NCBI RefSeq assembly: GCF_001519065.1
Contig: NZ_KQ954251.1
Span: 1-64,000 of the forward strand
Source of the DNA: Novosphingobium sp. FSW06-99
Lineage (GTDB): Bacteria; Pseudomonadota; Alphaproteobacteria; Sphingomonadales; Sphingomonadaceae
DNA length: 64,000 bases
Direction of reading: 5' to 3'
Below the pieces are notes generated by a model. That model worked only from the letters and a program-made list of their open reading frames with translations, made no database searches and was not told the DNA's origin. This document shows positions 17,148-23,960 of the stretch, in pieces (position 1 is the first letter of the stretch; each line of letters starts with the position of its first letter). Made by a program: the position numbers and the translations under genes.

Positions 17148-18059
17148 TCACCTGCGGCCATTTGGCCACAGGTTCGCGGTCAGGAAATCGATGAAACTGC
17201 GCACCGAAGGCAGCATCCCGCGCGGCAGTGGATAGACCAGGTGGAGCCTGAATTCGCCGGTCGACCAGTCGGGCAGGACATGGCGCAAGCTGCCCTCGGC
17301 AATTGCCGGGGCAACGATCATTTCGGGCACCAGCGCAATGCCGATGCCCGCCGACACCGCCGCCAGTTGCACGCTCAGATCGTTGGTCACCAGTCTGGGT
17401 GAACCGGTCACGCGCACCGATTGCGCATCATCGGCGTTACCCAGTTGCCAGCGCACCTCGCCATCGAACACCGCATCGTTGCGCGCAATCAACGGCACAT
17501 TGGCCAGATCGTCGGGGTGGGTCAGCCCGGCGCATTGATCGGTCAGCGCGCGCCCGGCCACCAGAATGCGGCGAACCCGGCCGATTTCGCGGGCGACCAG
17601 GCTGGATTCAGGCAGATCCTCGACCCGCGTGGTCAGCGCGATATCCAGATCGTGGTCCAGCGGGTTGATCCACACATCGCCGTGTTCGACGATCACCGTC
17701 ACTTTGGGATGGTCGGCCAGATAGCGTGGCAGGATCGGGGCGAGGAAGTTCTGCGCGGCCAGCACGCTGCAGCCCAGGCGGACAATTCCGGCAGGTTCGC
17801 GTTGCAATTCGGCCACGCTGTCGAACGCCGCGCGGGCGCTGTTGAGCACGGTCTGGCAACCCTGGTGAAAGCGCTGTCCGGCGTCGGTCAACGACACGCT
17901 GCGGGTCGATCGATGGATCAGCCGTGCGCCGATGGTTTCTTCGAGGCGGGCCACGCTGCGGCTCAATCGGGACTTTTCGACTCCGGTGGCGCGTGCAGCA
18001 GCGGTAAACCCGCCATGCTGGGCGACGGCGGCAAAATGGATGAAATCGTTGAGGTTCAT
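17148..18059 (-). CDS. LysR-type transcriptional regulator
   Basis: The 303-residue protein has an N-terminal winged helix-turn-helix (MNLNDFIHFAAVAQHGGFTA, then ARATGVEKSRLSRSVARLE and IHRSTRSVSLTDAG). The effector-binding domain starts near residue 90 with GIVRLGCSV. The class closest in sequence is the AaeR/DsdC-like group that often controls a divergent gene. The P1 peptidase gene starts 139 bp away on the other strand and is the obvious candidate target. The chosen ATG gives the canonical LysR N-terminus; the longer open frame upstream does not. Confidence 0.92.
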   Translation of the reverse strand: MNLNDFIHFAAVAQHGGFTAAARATGVEKSRLSRSVARLEETIGARLIHRSTRSVSLTDAGQRFHQGCQTVLNSARAAFDSVAELQREPAGIVRLGCSVLAAQNFLAPILPRYLADHPKVTVIVEHGDVWINPLDHDLDIALTTRVEDLPESSLVAREIGRVRRILVAGRALTDQCAGLTHPDDLANVPLIARNDAVFDGEVRWQLGNADDAQSVRVTGSPRLVTNDLSVQLAAVSAGIGIALVPEMIVAPAIAEGSLRHVLPDWSTGEFRLHLVYPLPRGMLPSVRSFIDFLTANLWPNGRR

Positions 18060-18198
18060 AGGGCATTCACCATGGGGGAAAGGCGCGTCCGCAAGGGGGG
18101 AGGACGCCAGGTTTCCTTGGCAGGGCCGGTCTTTTCTTGCAACGCGCCATTGCCTGCCGCGTCTGGCTGGCATGGTGCGGGTCTGATAGGCAGGGGCG

Positions 18199-19137
18199 AT
18201 GACACGTCACGATCTGATCACCGATGTGCCCGGCCTGCGCGTCGGCCACGCCACATCCGACCATCACGCCAGTGGCGCCACTGTGCTGGTGTGCGACGGT
18301 CTGTGGCCGGCCGCTGCCGATGTGCGCGGCGGCGGGCCGGGCTTGCGCGAGATCGAGGTGATGGCGCCCGAAAACCTGGTGCCGGGCATCCATGCGATCA
18401 CGCTGGCGGGCGGGTCGGTCTATGGGCTGGCCGCCGCCGATGGCGCGCTGATCGAACTGGCGGCGGCGGGCATCGGGCTGGGCATGGTGCCGGGTGGGCC
18501 GCCGGTGCCGATCGTGCCGGGCGCGATCCTGTTCGATCTGAACAACGCTGGCGACAAGGCCTGGGGCACCGCGCCACCCTATCACGAGCTGGGCCGTGCG
18601 GCGGCGCGGGCGGCGCTGGCCAGTGCGGATGGCGCATGGTTTGCACAGGGCCGGGTCGGGGCCGGGCGTGGCGCGATGGCGGGGATGCAGCCGGGCGGGG
18701 CGGGCAGCGCCTCGATCGCGCTCGAACATGGGCTGGTGGTGGGCGCGCTGGTCGTCGCCAACCCGGTCGGGGCGGTCAGTCCCGAAGGCGGCTGGCGCGC
18801 AGGCGAAAGCGATCCGTTTCCCGATTACAGCCGCCTGGCGCAGGCGGGGCGGCTGCAGCCCGGCGCCAACACCACGCTGGCGGTGGTCGCCTGCAACGCG
18901 CGGCTCGACAAGGCAGAGGCCAAACGCGTGGCCATGATGGCGCACGACGGGCTCGCCCGGGCAATCCGTCCGGTCCACACGCCCTATGATGGCGATGTGG
19001 TGTTTTCCCTGGCCAGCGGCGCGATCGATCTTGCCACGCTGGAGGGCGCGCGGGCATGGTGGCTGGCGCGGATTGGCGCGGCGGCGGCCGATGTGGTGGC
19101 ACGGGCAATCGTCCGCGCCGTGCAGACCGCCGCCTGA
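18199..19137 (+). CDS. P1-family peptidase (DmpA/beta-aminopeptidase type)
   Basis: The 312-residue protein matches the P1/DmpA family from its start: LITDVPGLRVGHATS, then VRGGGPGLREIE, LAGGSVYGLAAADG, and ANTTLAVVACNA at about 223-234. Family members are N-terminal nucleophile hydrolases that self-cleave before a Ser or Thr. Here the site would be Asn224-Thr225, giving Thr as nucleophile. They remove N-terminal amino acids, including D- and beta-residues. There is no signal peptide, so it is cytoplasmic. It is divergent from a LysR regulator that probably controls it. It converges on a nitroreductase with a 6-bp gap. Confidence 0.9.
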   Translation: MTRHDLITDVPGLRVGHATSDHHASGATVLVCDGLWPAAADVRGGGPGLREIEVMAPENLVPGIHAITLAGGSVYGLAAADGALIELAAAGIGLGMVPGGPPVPIVPGAILFDLNNAGDKAWGTAPPYHELGRAAARAALASADGAWFAQGRVGAGRGAMAGMQPGGAGSASIALEHGLVVGALVVANPVGAVSPEGGWRAGESDPFPDYSRLAQAGRLQPGANTTLAVVACNARLDKAEAKRVAMMAHDGLARAIRPVHTPYDGDVVFSLASGAIDLATLEGARAWWLARIGAAAADVVARAIVRAVQTAA

Positions 19138-19143
19138 GCGTGC

Positions 19144-19980
19144 CTATTTCAACGCAAAGCCCAGCGCGCGCAAAGCCGCTTTCAGCCGGTCGCGGCCATT
19201 GAGCGCGGCGGCATTGCGCCCGCGCGTGATGATCAGGGCGCGCCAGCCCACCGGTTGCTGGCCATGCGTGGTCTGGAACGCGCGGGCGGTTTCGTCATAG
19301 CGGGCGATCGGTTCGCGCTGCGCGTCCAGCGCATACGTTTCGTGATGCAGCACTACCGATTGCGGCAGGCGCGGTTTGACCGCCGCTGGATGCGCCGGAT
19401 CGGGGTGGCCGACAACCAGCCCGAACACCACCACCGCGCCCTGCGGCAATCCGGCCAGTTCGGCGACCGCTTCGGGCTGGTTGCGCATTGCGCCGATATA
19501 GACCGTGCCCAGCCCGAGCGATTCCGCCGCGACCACTGCGTTCTGCGCGGCAAGCGCGGCATCGATCGTCGCTACGGTAAAGCTTTCGAGATAGTCGAAC
19601 CCTTCATCCGGGGCGCCGGCATCGCGCGCGATCAGCCGGGCGCGGGCGAGATCTGCGACGAACAGCAGGATGACCGGTGCCTGCGCGATATGCCGCTGGC
19701 CCCCGGCAAGCTCGGCCAGTCGCGCGCGCTTGGCCGCATCCTCGACCGCGACCACGCTCCACAATTGCAGGTTCGATGATGACGGCGCCGACTGCGCCGC
19801 CGCGATCAGCGTGGCCAGCGTGCCGGGCGCCAGCGGATCGGGCAGATAGGCGCGCACCGAGCGATGCGCCAGCAGCCCGGCAATCGTCGGGTTCGAAAAG
19901 ATCTCGGCGGGATGCTCGGCGCCATAGCGCAGCGTCAGCGCTTCGGCGTCTGGGGAAGTCCGGGGGTCATCAAGTGCCAT
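19144..19980 (-). CDS. Nitroreductase-family NAD(P)H-dependent flavin oxidoreductase
   Basis: The 278-residue protein has the NfsA/Frp-like layout: LAHRSVRAYLPDPL at about 34-47 (FMN-contacting Arg), QSAPSSSNLQLWSVV at about 63-77, and AAESLGLGTVYIGAMRNQPE near 156-175. A C-terminal extension HGQQPVGWRALIIT follows. Such enzymes reduce nitroaromatics, quinones or flavins with NAD(P)H. It is cytoplasmic and stands alone on the minus strand between the P1 peptidase and the small zinc-ribbon-like gene. Confidence 0.88.
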   Translation of the reverse strand: MALDDPRTSPDAEALTLRYGAEHPAEIFSNPTIAGLLAHRSVRAYLPDPLAPGTLATLIAAAQSAPSSSNLQLWSVVAVEDAAKRARLAELAGGQRHIAQAPVILLFVADLARARLIARDAGAPDEGFDYLESFTVATIDAALAAQNAVVAAESLGLGTVYIGAMRNQPEAVAELAGLPQGAVVVFGLVVGHPDPAHPAAVKPRLPQSVVLHHETYALDAQREPIARYDETARAFQTTHGQQPVGWRALIITRGRNAAALNGRDRLKAALRALGFALK

Positions 19981-20118
19981 GGTTGGCCTGTCCTTGTGCG
20001 GGGCGGCGCATCATGCGCCATCCGTGTCACCGACCGGTTTCCCGGATCGCCGCGCCGCTGGCAAATTGATATTGCTTGAATGGGGTCAAGCACGCCTTGG
20101 TGCTGGCCCGCATAATTC

Positions 20119-20161
20119 AACTCAGGGCTTGGCAACTCAGGGCTTGGCAACTCAGGGCTTG
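20119..20161. repeat. 15-bp tandem repeat, nearly three copies, overlapping a stop codon
   Basis: The unit AACTCAGGGCTTGGC occurs at 20119-20133 and 20134-20148, with a 13-bp third copy at 20149-20161. On the minus strand the unit begins with the last sense codons and the TGA stop of the small zinc-ribbon-like gene, so the gene's 3' end has been duplicated behind itself without changing the protein. Confidence 0.85.
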
Positions 20162-20349
20162 TACGGCTTCCACGGACGACCGTTGCGTTTGCGGATCGGT
20201 TTGCCGCACGCCAGGCATTTTCCGGTGTAATACAGGCCGTCCTTGCGCACGCGATTGCGCAAGGGTTCGTGCTGCCCCCGCAAGCAAAGCAATCTGGCCT
20301 TCAATCTGCCCAGCCAGGAAGATGAACCCAAGTGTCCCTCGTTTACCAT
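20152..20349 (-). CDS. Small Cys-rich (zinc-ribbon-like) protein
   Basis: This 65-residue basic protein has LLCLRGQHEP and then YYTGKCLACGKPIRKRNGRP. The CxxxxH and CxxC pattern resembles a small metal-binding knuckle. The C-terminus is strongly basic (KPIRKRNGRPWKPYKP), suggesting nucleic-acid contact. The start is uncertain: the ATG at 20349 is used here, but a shorter version beginning near WLGRLKARLL is possible. No named family is recognised. The 254-bp region between this gene and ftsB shows nothing else convincing. Confidence 0.55.
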   Translation of the reverse strand: MVNEGHLGSSSWLGRLKARLLCLRGQHEPLRNRVRKDGLYYTGKCLACGKPIRKRNGRPWKPYKP

Positions 20350-20603
20350 GGTGCAGTGTGTGGCGCCCTCATGCCGCGAAGGGAAGCACAAATCTGCCCC
20401 AACCGATCTCGCTTTTGGACAACCCGGCGCAAATCTGCGGCAGGCCGCGCCAGGGGGCAAAAGGGCGCCATGCGGGCGCGCTAAGGGATCATGCGTATTT
20501 CATCGCAGATGTCACACGGTTCATCGTGGCAAGGCCGGAGGTGACGGCATAGGGCGTTGATTCCCTGTTGAATCCTCACGCGGAGTGTGATTCGGTACAG
20601 ACA

Positions 20604-20915
20604 ATGCGCAAACATCAGCAAAATCTTCGGCTTCCGCGCGAAAGCCTGACCCAGACCCTGGCGCTGATCGTGCTGCTGGTGCTGGGGGCGATTGCGCTGG
20701 CCGGCCCCAGCGGCGTGCTGGCGTGGACCGAAAATGCCCATGCGCTGGAACGCAACCAGCGCGAGATTGCGCAACTGACCGCACAGCGCGACCGCCTGCA
20801 CAACCGGGTCGAATTGCTCGATCCGCGCCATGCCGATCCCGATCTGGTGGGCGAATTGCTGCGCCGCGATCTGAATGTCGCGCATCCCGACGAAGTGATT
20901 TTGCCGCGCAAGTGA
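20604..20915 (+). CDS. ftsB: Septum formation initiator FtsB/DivIC family
   Basis: The 103-residue protein has one N-terminal transmembrane helix (LALIVLLVLGAIALAG), then a coiled-coil (ALERNQREIAQLTAQRDRLH), and LDPRHADPDLVGELLRRDLN, the usual DivIC/FtsB ending. It is a bitopic divisome protein that in other bacteria links FtsQ and FtsL and signals septal peptidoglycan synthesis. The ATG at 20604 is preferred over a longer in-frame start at 20568. folE follows 115 bp downstream. Confidence 0.85.
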   Translation: MRKHQQNLRLPRESLTQTLALIVLLVLGAIALAGPSGVLAWTENAHALERNQREIAQLTAQRDRLHNRVELLDPRHADPDLVGELLRRDLNVAHPDEVILPRK

Positions 20916-21030
20916 ACCGGGCGTACCTGCCGGGCATTGCGAACGGCGGATGGTGCGCTTACCTCGGGCACGCAACAGGCATCGCCGCGCCGCTGGGCGG
21001 TGACAGGCCGAGGAAGGATACCCCGCGATC

Positions 21031-21651
21031 ATGAGCCATGCAGCCGTGCACGACATTGACGATGATGACGACGAACGGCTGGGCAAGCTGCCGGTGCCCG
21101 ACCATGTGCAGGACGCGATCCGCACGCTGATCCGCTGGGCCGGGGATGATCCGGCGCGTGAAGGCCTGCTGGACACGCCCAAACGGGTGGCGCGGGCGTG
21201 GAAGGAATATTGCCAGGGCTATGGCGAAGACCCGGCGATCCACCTCGGCCGCCAATTCGAGGAAGTCGGCGGCTATCACGAACTGGTGCTGTTGAAGGAC
21301 ATCCCGTTCCAGTCGCATTGCGAACACCACATGGCGCCGATCGTCGGCAAGGCGTCGATCGCCTATCTGCCGCGCGACAAAGTGGTCGGCATTTCCAAGC
21401 TGGCGCGCGTGCTCAACGGGTATTCACGGCGCCTGCAGATTCAGGAACGGCTGACCAGCGAAGTCGCGCAATGTATCTGGGACAACCTGAAACCGCACGG
21501 CGTGGCGGTGGTGATCGAGGCGCAGCATGGCTGCATGACCGGGCGGGGCGTGCGCACGCCGGGCGTGGGGATGATCACCAGCCGGCTGATCGGGGTGTTT
21601 CTGGAAGACAACCGCAGCCGCAAGGAAGTGCTGAGCCTGATGGGGTATTGA
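21031..21651 (+). CDS. folE: GTP cyclohydrolase I
   Basis: The 206-residue enzyme converts GTP to 7,8-dihydroneopterin triphosphate, the first step of folate synthesis. Signature sequences are present: DTPKRVARAW, FQSHCEHHMAPIVGKASIAY (zinc-ligand Cys and catalytic His), LQIQERLTSEVA, and EAQHGCMTGRGVRTPG with the second zinc Cys. The Asp-rich N-terminus (DIDDDDDE) is variable in the family. Length matches type IA enzymes. Confidence 0.97.
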   Translation: MSHAAVHDIDDDDDERLGKLPVPDHVQDAIRTLIRWAGDDPAREGLLDTPKRVARAWKEYCQGYGEDPAIHLGRQFEEVGGYHELVLLKDIPFQSHCEHHMAPIVGKASIAYLPRDKVVGISKLARVLNGYSRRLQIQERLTSEVAQCIWDNLKPHGVAVVIEAQHGCMTGRGVRTPGVGMITSRLIGVFLEDNRSRKEVLSLMGY

Positions 21652-21740
21652 TGGCAGTCTGGCTCGAAGCTCGCGAGAGGGGGAGCGGGCCGGTGCCGAC
21701 TTCTCGAACCGCCAGGTTCGGGTCAGACACTTAAAGGCCC

Positions 21741-21770
21741 GGGAAAGCCCTGTCGGAACAGGGCCTTCCC
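21741..21770. terminator. Terminator hairpin between convergent folE and peroxiredoxin
   Basis: A hairpin with arms GGGAAAGCCCTGT and ACAGGGCCTTCCC (one mismatch) and a short loop lies between the two convergent stop codons. ACATTTTC follows it. It probably ends transcription from both sides. Confidence 0.65.
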
Positions 21771-21779
21771 GGAACATTT

Positions 21780-22259
21780 TCACAGGTGTTCGAGGACGTA
21801 TTCCGCCGCGCTGACTTTGAAATCGCCGGGCGCTTCGACATGGAGCTGTTCGACCACGCCGTCGTTGATCACCGCGGCAAAGCGCTGACCGCGCAGGCCC
21901 AGGCCAAAGCCGGTGCCATCGAGCACGAGATCGAGCGCCTTGGCCAGATCGCCGTTGCCGTCAGCCAGCATCGTGACGTCGGGCGAACCGCTGGCGGCGC
22001 CCCAGGCCTTCATCACGAACGGATCATTGACCGCGGTGCAGGCGATTTCATCGACACCGGCGGCCTTGAACGCCTCGGCCTTGTCCACAAAACCGGGCAG
22101 ATGCTTGGCCGAACAGGTCGGGGTGAACGCGCCGGGCACCGAAAACAGCACCACTTTCTTGCCCGCGAAATAGTCGGTGGTCTGCACCGCTTCGATACCG
22201 TCGGCGGTGGCCTTGACCACTTTGACGTCGGGCAGCTTGTCTCCAACCGCGATTGTCAT
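21780..22259 (-). CDS. Peroxiredoxin (Prx5/AhpE-TSA type)
   Basis: The 159-residue protein has the peroxidatic Cys in VPGAFTPTCSAKHLPGF (Cys about 49), the Prx5-type active-site loop. A second Cys is at about 73 (IACTAVND), and LGLRGQRFAAVINDGVV follows. Prx5 proteins reduce peroxides using glutaredoxin or thioredoxin. AAAGGA seven to eight bases ahead of the ATG at 22259 fixes the start, so the upstream in-frame ATG is rejected. No export signal. It is divergent from ahcY. Confidence 0.93.
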   Translation of the reverse strand: MTIAVGDKLPDVKVVKATADGIEAVQTTDYFAGKKVVLFSVPGAFTPTCSAKHLPGFVDKAEAFKAAGVDEIACTAVNDPFVMKAWGAASGSPDVTMLADGNGDLAKALDLVLDGTGFGLGLRGQRFAAVINDGVVEQLHVEAPGDFKVSAAEYVLEHL

Positions 22260-22378
22260 CCCCAATTCCTTTCGTTTTTGCAAAGGCGTGTGGCGGGTTC
22301 GCCGCTGTGGCGATCCTGCTCCGTGACGGGATATAGGCCCGGTGTGTGACAGCGCAACCGCACGACCACGGATGGGTG

Positions 22379-22398
22379 ATATAAAGACATCTTTATAT
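22379..22398. promoter_or_regulatory. 20-bp palindromic operator upstream of ahcY (SahR/ArsR-type candidate)
   Basis: ATATAAAGA-CA-TCTTTATAT is a perfect 9-bp inverted repeat with a 2-bp spacer, 75 bp before the ahcY start codon. It is a strikingly AT-rich island in GC-rich DNA. ArsR-family regulators that sense S-adenosylhomocysteine (SahR) bind palindromes of this general ATAAAGAnnTCTTTAT form upstream of methionine-cycle genes in proteobacteria. Assigning it to such a regulator is inference; no regulator gene is in the window. Confidence 0.65.
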
Positions 22399-22473
22399 TA
22401 TCGTTCGATGCCGCTAAGGCGCGGATCAACCAACCCGTGTTTTGACCATCTTTATTCCAGGGAGTGCCGCCTC

Positions 22474-23874
22474 GTGAGCCAGCAGGACTACGTGATCGCC
22501 GATATCGGCCTTGCCGATTATGGCCGTGCCGAAATCGCCATTGCGGAAACCGAAATGCCGGGGCTGATGGCCCTGCGCGAAGAATTCGGCGCGTCGCAGC
22601 CGTTGAAGGGCGCACGCATCACCGGATCGCTGCACATGACGATCCAGACCGCCGTGCTGATCGAAACGCTGGTTGCACTGGGCGCCGAAGTGCGCTGGGC
22701 CACCTGCAACATCTATTCGACGCAGGACCACGCCGCCGCAGCCATCGCCGCAGCGGGCATTCCGGTGTTCGCGATCAAGGGTGAAAGCCTGGCTGATTAC
22801 TGGGACTATGTCGGTCGCATCTTCGACTGGGACGATGGTTCGGGCCGCACCGCCAACCTGATCCTCGACGACGGTGGCGATGCCACGATGTTTGCGCTGT
22901 GGGGCGCACGGATCGAGGCGGGCGACACCCTGCCCGAACCGTCGAATGCCGAGGAAATCGAATTCCAGCGTGCGCTCAAGGCCTTTGTGAAGGCCAAGCC
23001 CGGCTATCTGACGATGAGCGTGGCGCACATCAAGGGCGTGTCGGAAGAAACCACCACCGGGGTGCATCGCCTCTATCACATCGCCAAGGACGGCAAGCTG
23101 CCGTTCCCCGCGATCAATGTGAACGATTCGGTGACCAAGTCGAAATTCGACAACCTCTATGGGTGCAAGGAATCGCTGGTCGATGCCATCCGCCGCGCCA
23201 CCGACGTGATGCTGGCCGGCAAAGTCGCCTGCGTGGCCGGGTTCGGCGATGTCGGCAAAGGTTCGGCTGCCAGCCTGCGCAACGGTGGCGCGCGCGTGAT
23301 GGTCACCGAAATCGATCCGATCTGCGCGCTGCAGGCGGCGATGGAAGGCTATGAAGTCGTCACGATGGAAGAAGCGGTGAAGCGCGCCGACATCTTCGTG
23401 ACCGCCACCGGCAACGAAGACGTGATCACCGCCGACCACATGAAGGCGATGAAACCGATGAGCATCGTGTGCAACATCGGGCATTTCGACAGCGAAATCC
23501 AGATTTCGGCGCTGTCGAACTATATCTGGAAAGAGGTCAAGCCGGGCACAGATCTGGTCGAATTTCCCGATGGCAAGCAGATCATCATTCTGGCCAAGGG
23601 CCGCCTGGTCAATCTGGGCTGCGCGACCGGGCACCCCAGCTTTGTGATGTCGGCCAGCTTTACCAACCAGACGCTGGCGCAGATCGAACTCTACACCCGC
23701 AACGACCAGTACAAGAACGATGTCTATGTTCTGCCCAAGCACCTCGACGAAAAGGTCGCGGCGCTGCATCTGGAAAAGCTGGGTGTGAAGCTGACCACGC
23801 TGACCGAGCGTCAGGCCAGCTATATCGGCGTCAAGCCGCAGGGCCCGTTCAAGGCCGATCACTACCGCTATTGA
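22474..23874 (+). CDS. ahcY: Adenosylhomocysteinase (S-adenosyl-L-homocysteine hydrolase)
   Basis: The 466-residue enzyme splits S-adenosylhomocysteine into adenosine and homocysteine, removing the inhibitory product of methyltransferases. Visible are [28 protein letters not shown], the NAD-binding [20 protein letters not shown] and the invariant C-terminus KADHYRY. The start is the GTG at 22474, preceded by AGGGAG nine bases upstream and giving the family N-terminus (S)QQDYVIADI; the ATG at 22342 would add an unsupported leader. It is preceded by a palindromic operator and followed by a terminator. Confidence 0.97.
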   Translation: MSQQDYVIADIGLADYGRAEIAIAETEMPGLMALREEFGASQPLKGARITGSLHMTIQTAVLIETLVALGAEVRWATCNIYSTQDHAAAAIAAAGIPVFAIKGESLADYWDYVGRIFDWDDGSGRTANLILDDGGDATMFALWGARIEAGDTLPEPSNAEEIEFQRALKAFVKAKPGYLTMSVAHIKGVSEETTTGVHRLYHIAKDGKLPFPAINVNDSVTKSKFDNLYGCKESLVDAIRRATDVMLAGKVACVAGFGDVGKGSAASLRNGGARVMVTEIDPICALQAAMEGYEVVTMEEAVKRADIFVTATGNEDVITADHMKAMKPMSIVCNIGHFDSEIQISALSNYIWKEVKPGTDLVEFPDGKQIIILAKGRLVNLGCATGHPSFVMSASFTNQTLAQIELYTRNDQYKNDVYVLPKHLDEKVAALHLEKLGVKLTTLTERQASYIGVKPQGPFKADHYRY

Positions 23875-23883
23875 CCGATTTGA

Positions 23884-23920
23884 CCCCGTTCGGTGCCCAA
23901 TTTCGGCCCGAACGGGGTTC
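23884..23920 (+). terminator. Intrinsic terminator after ahcY
   Basis: A 10-bp stem (CCCCGTTCGG / CCGAACGGGG) encloses a 14-base loop and is followed by TTCTTCGTT. It separates ahcY from divL. Confidence 0.7.
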
Positions 23921-23960
23921 TTCGTTGTAATTCGCGGGCTTCACTTCTAGCCAAGTGCGG

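Noticed and set aside
20119..20161. Possible CRISPR array
   Set aside because: The units are 15 bp, directly adjacent, have no spacers and contain a gene's stop codon; this is a simple tandem duplication. No CRISPR array or cas gene was seen anywhere in the window.
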